From VAZQ01 sp963739175 (GTDB lineage Bacteria; Pseudomonadota; Alphaproteobacteria; Rhizobiales; Xanthobacteraceae): a stretch of 64,000 nucleotides of DNA. Location: positions 124,001 through 188,000 of the forward strand of contig CAVTZH010000011.1 of assembly GCA_963739175.1 (NCBI GenBank), in the 5' to 3' direction. Below the pieces are notes generated by a model that was given only the letters and a program-made list of their open reading frames with translations, was not told where the DNA came from and did not search any database. Below, piece after piece: positions 16,669-26,833 of this stretch. A program made the translations under genes and the position numbers. How positions within the stretch are numbered: position 1 is the first letter of the stretch; each line of letters begins with the position of its first letter.

Positions 16669-18531
16669 GTGACCGCGCCCCCGAGAACGCTTTTTTCGCG
16701 ACGCCATGTGGTCGCAACGCTCGCGGCTGCGGCAACGGGTCTTGTGGCGTCGCGCGCGCGCGCAGAAGATGTCGCCCGGCATGCGATCGCCATGCACGGC
16801 GAACCGGCATTGCCGGAAGGGTTTGCGCATTTCCACTACGCCAACCCGTCCGCGCCCAAGGGCGGGCGCTGGATACAGGGCGTGCTCGGCAGCTTCGACA
16901 CCCTCAATCCTTTCACCGTGAAGGGCCTTCCGCCCATGGGCATGCGGGCGCCTGGCGGCATTTTCATCACCGGCGGTTACGTGGTCGAAGGCCTGATGGC
17001 ACGCGGCTACGACGAGCCGTTCACGCTCTACGGCCTCGTTGCCCGGCGTGTCGCAACCGACAGCGCGCGCACTTTTGTGACGTTCGAGCTCGATCCGGCG
17101 GCGCGATTTTCCGACGGCAAGCCGATCACGCCGGAAGATGTGCTCTTCTCCTGGCAGCTCCTGCGCGACAAGGGGCGCCCGAACCACCGCATCTATTACA
17201 GCAAGGTGACCAAGGCGCAGGCGATCGGATCGAATGCCGTCCGCTTCGATCTTCCCGGCGACGACCGCGAGCTGCCGCTGATCCTGGGGCTCATGCCGGT
17301 GCTTCCGAAGCACGCGATCGATCCGGCGGCGTTCGAGGAAACCACCGTCAAGCCGATGATCGGAAGCGGACCTTACGTCATCAGCAAGGTCGATCCCGGC
17401 AGGAGCCTCACGCTCGCTCGCAATCCGAACTATTGGGGACGCGATCTCGGGGTCAATCGCGGGTTCTGGAATTTTGACGAGATCCGCTACGATTTCTATC
17501 GCGATCCGAACGCCCTGCTCGAAGCCTTCAAGCGCAACCTGTTCGATGTCCGCAAGGAGACCGATCCCGCGCGCTGGGAGCAGGGCTACGATTTCCCCGC
17601 GTTGCGCGACGGACAGGTCATCAAGGAGACGCTGACCAGCGACTGGCCGAAGCCGAGCTTCTATTTCGTCTTCAACACGCGCCGCTCGGTCTTCGCCGAT
17701 GTACGCGTGCGCGAGGCAATCGCAACGCTGTTCGACTTCGAGTGGACCAACAAAAACATCTTCTTTGGTCTCTATCGGCGGACCGCCGGCTACTTCGATG
17801 GCTCAGAACTGTCCGCGCACGGGCGGCCGGCAGACGCCCGCGAGCGCGCCCTGCTGGCGCCCTTCCCCGGCGCCGTGCGTCCCGACATCCTGGACGGCAC
17901 CTGGTCGCCCCCGGTCAGCGACGGCTCCGGGCGCGACCGCGCGCTGCTGCGGCGGGCGCTCGGCCTGTTCAAGCAAGCCGGCTACGAGCTGCGCGGCACC
18001 GAAATGGTCGAGCGCAAGAGCGGACGACCGCTCACCTTCGAGATCATGGTCACCGCCCGCAGCGACGCGATGGACGAAGAGCGCATGGCGCTCCTGTTCG
18101 CCGGGCAGCTCAAGCGTGCCGGCATCACCGTCCAGCTGCGCCCGGTCGACGCGGTGCAATTCGAGGCGCGCCGGATCGCGTTCGATTTCGACATGATCTC
18201 CAACCGCTGGGATCAGTCGCTCTCACCCGGCAACGAGCAGGCATTCTACTGGAGCTCGGAGGCCGCCGATTCGAATGGCAGCCGCAACTATATGGGCGTC
18301 AAGAGCCCGGCGATCGACGCCATGATCGACGCCCTGCTGAAATCGCAGGACCGCGCCGACGTGGTCGCGGCCGTTCGCGCGCTCGATCGCGTGCTGATGT
18401 CGGGGTTTTACACAGTCCCGTTGTTCCATCCACCGGATCAGTGGATTGCGCGCTGGACAAAGGTGCGGCATCCCGAAGTAACCTCCCGGTCGGGACCGAT
18501 TCCCGAAACTTGGTGGCACGAGCCCCCATGA
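16669..18531 (+). CDS. YejA-like extracellular solute-binding protein, family 5
   Basis: A 620-residue periplasmic binding protein of the oligopeptide/dipeptide (SBP_bac_5) family, nearest the YejA type. I choose GTG 16669 because CAGGAGCGA lies just upstream and the product then opens with a Tat-like signal (SRRHVVATLAAAATG). Typical features are LDPAARFSDGKPITPEDVLFSWQ, IGSGPYVISKVDPGRSL and the closing PLFHPPDQW. It would deliver peptides or related ligands to an ABC transporter, but no permease or ATPase lies here. The next gene starts within about ten bases of its stop. Confidence 0.85.
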   Translation: MTAPPRTLFSRRHVVATLAAAATGLVASRARAEDVARHAIAMHGEPALPEGFAHFHYANPSAPKGGRWIQGVLGSFDTLNPFTVKGLPPMGMRAPGGIFITGGYVVEGLMARGYDEPFTLYGLVARRVATDSARTFVTFELDPAARFSDGKPITPEDVLFSWQLLRDKGRPNHRIYYSKVTKAQAIGSNAVRFDLPGDDRELPLILGLMPVLPKHAIDPAAFEETTVKPMIGSGPYVISKVDPGRSLTLARNPNYWGRDLGVNRGFWNFDEIRYDFYRDPNALLEAFKRNLFDVRKETDPARWEQGYDFPALRDGQVIKETLTSDWPKPSFYFVFNTRRSVFADVRVREAIATLFDFEWTNKNIFFGLYRRTAGYFDGSELSAHGRPADARERALLAPFPGAVRPDILDGTWSPPVSDGSGRDRALLRRALGLFKQAGYELRGTEMVERKSGRPLTFEIMVTARSDAMDEERMALLFAGQLKRAGITVQLRPVDAVQFEARRIAFDFDMISNRWDQSLSPGNEQAFYWSSEAADSNGSRNYMGVKSPAIDAMIDALLKSQDRADVVAAVRALDRVLMSGFYTVPLFHPPDQWIARWTKVRHPEVTSRSGPIPETWWHEPP

Positions 18532-18538
18532 GCAAACC

Positions 18539-20125
18539 GTGATCCTCGGCGAATCCAGCGGCAAAGCGGCCACCAGCGGTGTCGGCGGACGGGCGACACT
18601 GGACGACCTGTTTCGCCGCGCCGCCGATCGGCGCCCGGATGCGCTCGCGCTGATCGACCCCCCCAATCGCGCGCGCTTCACCGACTTCCCGCCGCGCGCC
18701 CTCACCTATTCACAAGCCGACCGCGCGATATCGGCCATCGCCGGGCGGCTGCACCGGATCGGGCTGCGTTCGGATGCGATCGTCGGCCTGCAGCTCGCCA
18801 ACACCGTCGAATCCGTGCTGACGTTCCTGGCCGTGCTGCGCGCCGGGATGATCGCGATGCCGCTGCCGCTGCTTTGGCGGCGGGCCGACATCAGCAGTGC
18901 ACTCAGCCGCGCCGGCGCCAGCGCCTTCATCGTGAGCGGCCGCGTCGGCGGCCACGATCAGCTCCACGATGCCCTGCAGGCGGCGGTCGAAACCTTCCAT
19001 ATCCGGGCGGTCTGCTGTTTCGGGCAGAACGTGCCCGACGGCGTCGTCGCGCTCAGCGACCTGTTCGCAGCCGAGGCGCTTGACCCGCTGCCGCCGGCCG
19101 AGGAGCGTCCCTACCCGCCTGGTCCAGCCGTGCACCTTGCCGCCGTCACCTGGGACGTCGGCCCCGACGGTGCGATCCCGGTGGCACGCAGCCACGCCGA
19201 GCTCGCCGCCGGCGGTCTGGCGGTCCTGCTCGAGAGCCGTCTTCAGCAGGATGCGATCATTCTCACCACCTTGGCGATGGCCTCGTTCTCGGGCCTCGCC
19301 ACGGCGCTGCTGCCGTGGCTGCTCGTCGGTGGTACGTTGGTGCTGCACCACCCGTTCGATCCGGACGCCTTCGCCGATCAGCAGCGCACGGAAGCACCCG
19401 ATGCAATCGTCCTGCCCGGACCGCTGGTCGCACAACTGACGGAGGCCGGCGCACGGGCGATCGACTCCGGCCTGAGCAGCGTGCTCGCAGTCTGGCCTGC
19501 ACCCGACCGCCTGGCGCGCGCCCCGGCCTGGCGGGAGACCGCCACCGATCTGGTGGACATTCAGGTCTTCGGCGAGACGGGGCTGATTGCTGCCCGGCGG
19601 GGGCCCGGCGGACGGGCGGGCGTCGTCCCGTTGGGGCCGGTGGCGGTCCCGCGCGGCAGCAAAGGCGGCGTCATCGTCGGCGAAGTCCGCGTCACGGCCA
19701 ACGGCACGGTGGCCATGCGCGGCCCCATGGTCCCGCGCTTCGCCTTCCCGCCCGGCGTCGAAGGCACGGACCTGCCCCAGCTCAAGGTGGCTCCCACCGG
19801 CTTTGTCGATACCGGCTTCGCCTGCTGGAGCGACCAGGGCAACGCGCCCCTGGTGGTAACCGGGCCGCCGCCCGGCATGGTGAGCATCGGCGGCTATCGC
19901 TTCCTGATGCGCGACCTGCAGGACGCCATTACCGAGGTCGACGCGGCCGCCACGCTGGCGGCCCTGCCCGATGCGATGATCGGCCATCGGCTGGCCGGCT
20001 CCGCCGCCGACCTGGCCTCTGTCCGGGAGACGCTGGCCGAGCGTGGCGCCAATGCCCTGCTGGTCGGCGCCTTCCGCGAGCGCCGGTCGGCGACTGCCGC
20101 AGACAACGGCACCGCGGCGGCCTAG
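18539..20125 (+). CDS. Degenerate adenylate-forming (acyl-CoA synthetase-like) protein
   Basis: A 528-residue protein with the layout of the AMP-dependent synthetase N-terminal domain: LTYSQADRAISAIAGRL, LQLANTVESVLTFLAVLRAGMIAMPLPLLWRRAD. The phosphate-binding loop that should read like TSGTTGKPK is instead TWDVGPDGAIPVARSH, and no clear YGxTE or catalytic GK lysine motif is seen, so it probably cannot form acyl-adenylates. The GTG start at 18539 is weak; an ATG at 18528 overlapping the previous stop would join in frame if one base were missing near 18537. The next gene downstream is a degenerate GGDEF protein. Function unknown. Confidence 0.65.
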   Translation: MILGESSGKAATSGVGGRATLDDLFRRAADRRPDALALIDPPNRARFTDFPPRALTYSQADRAISAIAGRLHRIGLRSDAIVGLQLANTVESVLTFLAVLRAGMIAMPLPLLWRRADISSALSRAGASAFIVSGRVGGHDQLHDALQAAVETFHIRAVCCFGQNVPDGVVALSDLFAAEALDPLPPAEERPYPPGPAVHLAAVTWDVGPDGAIPVARSHAELAAGGLAVLLESRLQQDAIILTTLAMASFSGLATALLPWLLVGGTLVLHHPFDPDAFADQQRTEAPDAIVLPGPLVAQLTEAGARAIDSGLSSVLAVWPAPDRLARAPAWRETATDLVDIQVFGETGLIAARRGPGGRAGVVPLGPVAVPRGSKGGVIVGEVRVTANGTVAMRGPMVPRFAFPPGVEGTDLPQLKVAPTGFVDTGFACWSDQGNAPLVVTGPPPGMVSIGGYRFLMRDLQDAITEVDAAATLAALPDAMIGHRLAGSAADLASVRETLAERGANALLVGAFRERRSATAADNGTAAA

Positions 20126-20242
20126 GCCGGCCATAAGCGCGTTTACGCGTCTTCAACGCGCTATGCGGTCTGCTTCACAACCCGTTAACAGCAATCGCCT
20201 AGTGTAGACCGATCCTCAGTCAGTTTCGGCCGCGTAACGTTC

Positions 20243-21499
20243 ATGGCGATGCTAGGTCCGATGGTCGTTGTCGCCGAGGCCGCGGCGACCGATTTGGTCG
20301 ACATCCTCGGCAGGGCCGGCGCCTTCCCCATCGTCGAGACCAAGTTTGCCGATGCGGCGGCGGCGGTGACCGAGATTCAGCCCGCCGCCCTGATGATTGC
20401 GGATACGGCGCCGTCCCCTTCGGACAAGCATCTCAAGGCGCTGCTCAAAACCATCGAAACCCGCGGCGGACCGTTCATGCCGGTGCTCGCGCGCGTCGAT
20501 GGCCCCGGCATGGTCGCGATCCCGTATGCGCTTCCGATCGCGGTGAGCGAGCCGGAGGACCGGCTGGTCGCCTGCCTCAAGTCCGCGCTGCGGGTGCGCA
20601 GCCAGCACGCGGCTGTGATGCGGCGCGCGCATTCGGTGGAGCCGGCGAAGAACCGTGCCGTTCCGTTCGCCGACCTGATCGAGCACGCGACCGTGCTGTG
20701 CATCGGCCGCGGCCGCAACTATCCGGCGCTGACCACGGCGATCGGCGAGCGCGTCGGGCTGATCGGCGCCATGAGCGTCGAAACTGCCGGCCGCTACCTC
20801 AACGCGCGCGAGATCGACGGCATCGCCATCGGCGACGGCTTCAGTCCGCGCGTGGTCGAGGCGTTGCTGACGGTGCTCGGCGAGGACGTGCGCTTCCGCG
20901 ACCTGCCGGTCGGATTGCTCGGCCGCGCCACCGTCGATGACGACCGGCTGGCCAACCTGGTGCGGGTGGAAAGCGATCCGGAGCTGCTCGCCGAGCGGCT
21001 TATTCCGTTTGTCCGCCTGCAAGTGTTCGAAAGCCGGCTCCAGCGCATGCTGAAGTCGCTCGATTCCGAGGGCGTCGTCGATCCGGAAACCGGACTGCTC
21101 GGCCGCGACGCGTTCTGGCGCGATCTCGACCGCGCCGTGCAGCAGGCCGAGGAGGACGGCGGCGCGCTGACGATCGCGCGCTTCTCGTTCGACGACATGA
21201 CCGACATGCGCTGCTCGATCGACGCCGCGCGTCTGTTCAGCCGGCTGATGCGCAATATCGACTTCGCCTGCCGCGAGCAGGACGGCTCGATCATCGCGGC
21301 GTTCACCGAGACCGACCTGCGCAACGCCCATGTGGTGGCGCGGCGCATCGCCGGCATCCTGCGCAACACCATGATGTCGCCCGATCTCGATCGCCGCAGC
21401 ATCAAGCCGACGGTGACGCTGGCGACGCTCAAGCCGACCGACAATCTGAGCACGCTGGTGGCGCGCGTCGGCACCTATCCCAAGGTTGCCGCAAGCTGA
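20243..21499 (+). CDS. Degenerate GGDEF-domain protein
   Basis: A 418-residue cytoplasmic protein. Residues about 1-270 resemble two receiver-like alpha/beta units without a clear phosphoryl-acceptor pocket. Residues about 280-418 keep the GGDEF-domain outline, starting DPETGLLGRDAFWRDL. The metal/GTP site is lost: the position of GGDEF reads EQDGSI and the usual inner DxDxFK segment reads FSFDDMTDM. It therefore should not make cyclic-di-GMP, but could bind a partner or ligand. It is preceded by a degenerate adenylation protein (117-base gap) in the same direction. PleD-like ancestry is inference. Confidence 0.7.
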   Translation: MAMLGPMVVVAEAAATDLVDILGRAGAFPIVETKFADAAAAVTEIQPAALMIADTAPSPSDKHLKALLKTIETRGGPFMPVLARVDGPGMVAIPYALPIAVSEPEDRLVACLKSALRVRSQHAAVMRRAHSVEPAKNRAVPFADLIEHATVLCIGRGRNYPALTTAIGERVGLIGAMSVETAGRYLNAREIDGIAIGDGFSPRVVEALLTVLGEDVRFRDLPVGLLGRATVDDDRLANLVRVESDPELLAERLIPFVRLQVFESRLQRMLKSLDSEGVVDPETGLLGRDAFWRDLDRAVQQAEEDGGALTIARFSFDDMTDMRCSIDAARLFSRLMRNIDFACREQDGSIIAAFTETDLRNAHVVARRIAGILRNTMMSPDLDRRSIKPTVTLATLKPTDNLSTLVARVGTYPKVAAS

Positions 21500-21534
21500 T
21501 CAAGTGCTTAAGTTCCTCGCTTGGAGGAACCCTC

Positions 21535-22185
21535 ATGTCCCCACTGCCAATCGATGTCGTCTCCGACGTGGTTTGCCCCTGGTGCTACGTGGGCAAGCGC
21601 TATCTGGAACAGGCGATCGCGCTCAAGCCGGAGATCCCGGTCGCGGTGCGGTTCCGGCCCTATCTGCTCAATCCCTGGGTTCCGCGCGAAGGCATGAGCC
21701 GCGAGGAATACCTCGTCACCAAGTTCGGTTCGGTCGAGCGCTACAACACCAACAGCCAGCGCATCATCGATATCGCCGCCAAGGCCGGCCTCGACTATGC
21801 CCGCGACAAGATCAAGCGCCAGCCCAACACGATCGATTGCCACCGGCTGATCGCCTGGGCCGATGATTCCGCCGCAATGAAGCAGCGCCTGATGCAGCTC
21901 TATTTCAGCGAAGGCAGCGATCTCACCGACCGCGAGGTGCTGGTGAAGGCGGCCGCCGACTGCGGCATGGATGCCGCGCAGGTGCGGCAGCGGCTTGCCA
22001 CCGACGAGGATGTTGCGCGCATCGAAGCGGAAGCCGCTTCTGCCAATGAAGCGGGCATCCAGGGCGTGCCGTTCTTCATCTTCGGCAACCTGCTGGCGGT
22101 CAGCGGTGCCAACCCGCCGGAGCATCTGGCGCAGGCGATCGAGCAGGCATCGGCCGAATTCGCCAAGCAAGTCGCCGCCGAGTAG
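21535..22185 (+). CDS. DsbA-family (FrnE-like) thiol oxidoreductase
   Basis: A 216-residue cytoplasmic protein (no signal peptide) of the DsbA/FrnE group. The active-site CPWC is at residues 14-17 in DVVCPWCYVGKRYLE. The helical insert contains NTIDCHRLIAWA, and the cis-Pro loop is GIQGVPFFIF near 173. FrnE-like proteins act in disulfide exchange or redox stress. The start at ATG 21535 follows a GGAGG-like site (TTGGAGGAACCCTC). It is upstream of the RidA-like gene, 133 bases away. Confidence 0.87.
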   Translation: MSPLPIDVVSDVVCPWCYVGKRYLEQAIALKPEIPVAVRFRPYLLNPWVPREGMSREEYLVTKFGSVERYNTNSQRIIDIAAKAGLDYARDKIKRQPNTIDCHRLIAWADDSAAMKQRLMQLYFSEGSDLTDREVLVKAAADCGMDAAQVRQRLATDEDVARIEAEAASANEAGIQGVPFFIFGNLLAVSGANPPEHLAQAIEQASAEFAKQVAAE

Positions 22186-22318
22186 CGCGACCGCTCTCGC
22201 ATCAGCGCGACATGCCCGCAGCGCATGCGTGCGCTGCGCGCGCTGCCTGTGCGCGGACTGGCATCCGCCAGGGCGCTATGATCCTCGGGTCGTTCCTATC
22301 CCAGAACAGGAGCAAACG

Positions 22319-22849
22319 ATGATCAATGCAAGGATCGGCTCTACGCTCGTCGCTTTCGCCATCGCAGGTCTTGCCGCTGCCCTGACGCCGTTCGCCGCTC
22401 AGGCCCAGCCCAACCAGCACATGGAAGTCATCCACCACCCGGACTACAACAAGGCGTTCTTCATGCCGTTCGTGCCCGGCATCAAGATCAAGAGCGGGAA
22501 GATCCTCTGGCTCGCCGGCACGACCTCGCTGCCGGTCTATCACGACCATCCGCACCGGCGCGAAGACATCTTGAAATACATGCCGCCGAGTTTGGAAGCG
22601 CAGACCCGCCGCACCATGGACGGCATCAAGGCGACGCTCGACGCCGCCGGCGCCTCGTTCAAGGACGTCGTGCACATCTTCGTCTTCCGCGCCCGGCCGC
22701 AGATGGGCGACATCGGTGTGGCGAGCAAGGTGATCAACTCCTACTTCGCACCGTTCAAGCACGTGCCGACCTCGACCAACATCGCGGTGCTCGAGTTGGG
22801 CGAGCCCGAGCAGCTGATCGAGATCCAGGCGTTTGCGGTGGTCGACTAA
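22319..22849 (+). CDS. Exported RidA-family protein lacking the catalytic arginine
   Basis: A 176-residue protein made of a signal peptide (cut after AAQAQ, about residue 28) plus a RidA/YjgF-fold domain. The start at ATG 22319 has CAGGAG upstream. Family features include FVPGIKIKSGKILWLAGTT, the TMDGIKATLDAAGASFKDVVHI helix and the NIAVLELGEPEQLIEIQAFAVV C-terminus. Classic RidA has VARLPKD here, whose arginine performs imine hydrolysis; this protein has LELGEPE, so that chemistry is unlikely. Export to the periplasm is also unusual for the family. Ligand unknown. Confidence 0.8.
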   Translation: MINARIGSTLVAFAIAGLAAALTPFAAQAQPNQHMEVIHHPDYNKAFFMPFVPGIKIKSGKILWLAGTTSLPVYHDHPHRREDILKYMPPSLEAQTRRTMDGIKATLDAAGASFKDVVHIFVFRARPQMGDIGVASKVINSYFAPFKHVPTSTNIAVLELGEPEQLIEIQAFAVVD

Positions 22850-22856
22850 ATCAGTC

Positions 22857-25800
22857 TCACGCCGCTTTCGCCGGCTGCGCCAGCTCCACGAGCTTGCGGA
22901 GGATTTGCTTGGTTCCGGCGAGGCGATCCTCCGCCTGCTCCCAGTCCTCGAAGAACACGACCTTCTGGTCGGGCCGCACCCGCGCGCCCTCATCACGGAT
23001 GAAGTTGATCAGGCGTTCCGGGTTGGCGAAGGTGTTGTCGCGGAACGTCACCACCGCGCCCTTCGGGCCGGCCTCGATCTTCTCGACATTGGCCTGACGG
23101 CAGAGCGCCTTGATGGCGACGATCTGCAACAGGTGCTCGACCTCGATCGGCAGCGGACCGAAGCGGTCGGCCATCTCGGCGCCGAAGGATTCGATCTCGC
23201 GCTCGTCCTCGATCTCGCCAAGCCGGCGGTAGAGCGCGAGCCGCACCGGCAGGTCGGCGACATAGTCCTCCGGGATCATGACCGATGTGCCGATGGTGAT
23301 CTGCGGCGACCACTTGTCGGCGACCGGCGCGGTGATGCCGGCCTTCAGGCTCGCCACCGCCTCTTCCAGCATCTGCTGGTAGAGCTCGAAGCCGACTTCC
23401 TTGATGTGGCCGGACTGCTCCTCGCCCAGCAGGTTGCCGGCGCCGCGCAGGTCGAGATCGTGCGACGCGAGCTGGAAGCCGGCGCCGAGGGTGTCGAGCG
23501 ATTGCAGCACCTTCAGCCGCTGCTCGGCCTGCACGGTGATCTTGCGCTCGGCCGGCAGCGTGAACAGCGAATAGGCGCGCACCTTCGAGCGGCCGACCCG
23601 TCCGCGCAGCTGATAGAGCTGCGACAGGCCGAACCGGTCGGCGCGGTGCACGATCAGCGTATTGGCGTTCGGGATATCGAGGCCGGATTCCACGATGGTG
23701 GTGGACAAGAGCAGGTCGTATTTGCCGTCGTAGAACGCCGACATGATGTCGTCGAGCACGGTCGACGGCATCTGCCCGTGCGCGACCGTGACCTTCATCT
23801 CCGGTACGTGGCGCTCGAGGAATTCCCGCTGCCCGGCCAGGTCCTCGATGCGCGGACAGACATAGAAACATTGCCCGCCGCGATAGCGCTCGCGCAGCAG
23901 CGCCTCGCGCACCACCAGCGGATCGAACGGCGACACGAAGGTGCGCACCGCCAGCCGGTCGACCGGCGGCGAGGCGATGATCGAAAGGTCGCGCACGCCC
24001 GACAGGGCAAGCTGAAGCGTGCGCGGGATCGGCGTCGCCGTCAGCGTGAGCACATGCACCTCGGCGCGCAGCTGCTTGAGCTTCTCCTTGTGGGCGACGC
24101 CAAAATGCTGCTCCTCGTCGACGATCAGCAGGCCGAGGTCCTTGAACGAGATGGCCTTGCCGAGCAGCGCATGGGTGCCGACCACGATGTCGATCGAGCC
24201 GTCGGCGATCCCCTTCTTGACCGCGGCCAGCTCCTTGCCGGTCACCAGCCGCGAGGCCTGTCCGATCTTCACCGGGAAGCCGCGGAAGCGGTCGATGAAG
24301 GTCTTGGTGTGCTGGCGCGCCAGCAGCGTCGTCGGCACCACCACCGCCACCTGCTTGCCGTTCATGGCAGCGACGAAGGCGGCGCGCAGCGCCACCTCGG
24401 TCTTGCCGAAGCCGACGTCGCCGCAGATCAGCCGGTCCATCGGCCGCCCGGATGCCAGCTCGTTGATGGTGGTGTCGATCGCGGCCTGCTGGTCTTCGGT
24501 TTCCTCGTACGGGAAGCCAGCGCAGAACTCGTCGTACGGCCCGTGCTCGACGGTGAGCTTCGGCGCCTCGCGCGTCTGCCGCTCGGCCGCGACCTTGATC
24601 AGCTCGTTGGCGATCTCGCGGATGCGGCTCTTCATCCGCGCCTTGCGCGCCTGCCAGGCGCCGCCGCCGAGGCGGTCGAGATCGACGTGGTTTTCCTCCG
24701 AGCCGTAGCGCGAGAGCAGCTCGGTGTTCTCGACCGGCAGGAACAGCTTGTCGCCGCCGGCGTAGTGGATTTCGAGGCAGTCGTGCGGCGCGCCGGCGGC
24801 TTCGATCGCGCGCAGCCCGACGAAGCGGCCGATGCCGTGATCGACATGCACGACCAGATCGCCGGCGGCGAGGCTCGTCGCCTCCGCGATGAAATTCTCC
24901 GGCCGCCGGCCGCGCGCCGCGGCCGCACCAGCCGGTCGCCGAGGATGTCCTGCTCGCCGATGACCGCGGCGTCGGCGGTCTCGAACCCGCTTTCGAGCCC
25001 GAGCACGGCCAGGCCCACCTGCGGCAACGGCAGGCCCTGCGCTTCCTGCCAGGAGGCGACGTTGGTCAGATTGTTCAGCCCGTGCTCGGCGAGCACATGG
25101 CTCATGCGCTCGCGCGCGCCTTCGCTCCAGAGCGCGACGACCACGCGCTTGCGCGCCGACTGCAGCGCAAAGACGTGTTTGGTCACGGCCTCGAACACGT
25201 TGCGGCCCGGTTCGGCGCGCTCGGCCGCGAAATTGTGCCCCTGCCGGGTGCCGGCATCGACGACGCGGCCTTGACTGTCTGGCACGGCAAATGGCGTGAG
25301 CCGCGCGAGCGCTGCGGCGTTCAGCCGTTCCTTCCATTCAGCGTCGGAGAGATAGAGCCGGTCCGGCGGCAGCGGCCGGTACGGCGGACCGCCGTCGCGC
25401 GCCGCCAAGGCCTGCATGCGCGCCTCGTAGTAATCCTTGATCTGGTCGAGCCGCTCGCGCGCGGCATCCTCGTCCAGCGGTTCGAGCACCACCGGCGAAC
25501 CCGGCACGTAGTCGAAGATCGTCTCCATGCGGGCGTGGAACAGCGGCAGCCAGTGCTCCATGCCGGCATGGCGGCGGCCTTCGCTCACGGCCTCATAGAG
25601 CAGATCGTCCGGCGTCGGCGCGCCGAACGCTTCCACATAGCCGAGGCGGAAGCGCCGGATGGTTTCCGTGGTGAGCTGGAATTCGGCGACCGGCACGAGA
25701 TCGAGCTGCGCGCAACTGGTCGGTGCTGCGCTGGGTCTCCGGATCGAAGCTGCGGATCGATTCCAGCTGATCGCCGAAGAAATCGAGCCGCACCGGCTCC

Positions 25801-26375
25801 GCCATCCCGGGCGCGAAGAGATCGATGATGCCGCCGCGCACCGCATAGTCGCCGGGCTCGCGCACGGTCGAGGCGCGGGTGAAGCCGTTGAGCTCGAGCC
25901 AGCGGGTGATGCCCTCCATGTCGAGCACATTGCCGGGCGCGACCGACAGCGATTGCGTCGCTACAATTTCGCGCGCGGGCACGCGCTGCAGCGCGGCATT
26001 GACGGTGGTGAGCAGGATCGAGGGCCGGTCATGGCCTTTGAGGCGTGAGAGCCGCGCCAGCGCGGTCATGCGCTGCGCCACCACGCCGGCATGCGGCGAC
26101 ACCCGGTCGTACGGCAGGCAATCCCAGGCCGGGAATTCGAGCACGGCCATGTCGGGCGCGAAGAAGGTCAGCGCCCGCGCCAGCGCCGCCATGCGCGGGC
26201 CGTCGCGGCAGACCACGACCAGGCTGGTCGCCGGCGCGCGCGAACCCGCGGCAATCGCCCGCGCTAGATCGGCGACGATCAGTCCCTCGGCGCCGTCGGC
26301 GACGCCGGAAAGCGTCAGCGGGCGGCCCGGCTCCAGCAATTCGGCGGGAGACTTGGTGAAGGAAGACTTGGCCAT
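22857..26375 (-). CDS. mfd: Transcription-repair coupling factor, two frameshifts
   Basis: Mfd removes RNA polymerase stalled at DNA lesions and recruits UvrA. The reconstructed protein is 1172 residues, normal for Mfd. The N-terminal UvrB-like part (FPAWDCLPYDRVSPHAGV) is in one frame, the middle (QLDLVPVAEFQLTTETIRRFRLG) in a second, and the RNA polymerase-interacting and motor parts in a third: HVDHGIGRFVGL, CGDVGFGKTEVALRAAF, DEEQHFGV and LRGRVGRS. The frame is broken by an extra base near 25712 and a missing one near 24909. Because the rest is intact these look like consensus errors. It lies two bases after sdhE. Confidence 0.9.
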
Positions 26376-26377
26376 CG

Positions 26378-26668
26378 TCAGGCGCTCCCCTGGCTCGCCC
26401 GGAAGTCGCGCAGGCGCCGGAACAGCGGCCCGTCATGGGACGCCGGCACGTCCGCTTCGCCGGTCAGCCACGCCAGAAGTTCGCCGTCGGGGACATTCAT
26501 CAGGCTTTCGAACTCGCTCAGGTCCGCCTCGGTCAATTGCTCGATGTTGCTGTCGGCGAAGCGACCCAGGATCAGGTCGACCTCGCGCATGCCCCGATGC
26601 CAGGCCCGGAACAGGAGCTTGCGGCGGCGGACGTCCAGTCCCTCGCTCGAACGCCCAATTCCGGTCAT
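26378..26668 (-). CDS. sdhE: Succinate dehydrogenase flavinylation factor SdhE
   Basis: A 96-residue cytoplasmic protein of the SdhE (YgfY/Sdh5) family that promotes covalent FAD attachment to SdhA. The family's RGxxE motif is present as RGMREVDLILG at about residues 25-35, and the helical FESLMNVPDGELLAWLTG segment follows. It sits two bases upstream of mfd, a pairing common in Rhizobiales. Confidence 0.9.
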   Translation of the reverse strand: MTGIGRSSEGLDVRRRKLLFRAWHRGMREVDLILGRFADSNIEQLTEADLSEFESLMNVPDGELLAWLTGEADVPASHDGPLFRRLRDFRASQGSA

Positions 26669-26833
26669 CCGTTCCTCAACGCCAAAAGCCCGGACGGGCC
26701 GGGCGGCGTTCTATAGCGGGCGCGGAGTGCATTGTCAGGGGCGAATTGTTGCGATCACCGTGCATGCGGTAGTTTGTGCGTGACTGGCCGGCTTCGCCGG
26801 ACCAAGACGAGGCCGATCAACCGGAGGTTCCCT

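Noticed and set aside
22833..25274. 813-codon plus-strand frame opposite mfd
   Set aside because: GC-rich shadow of the mfd motor domains; no family features and no ribosome-binding site.
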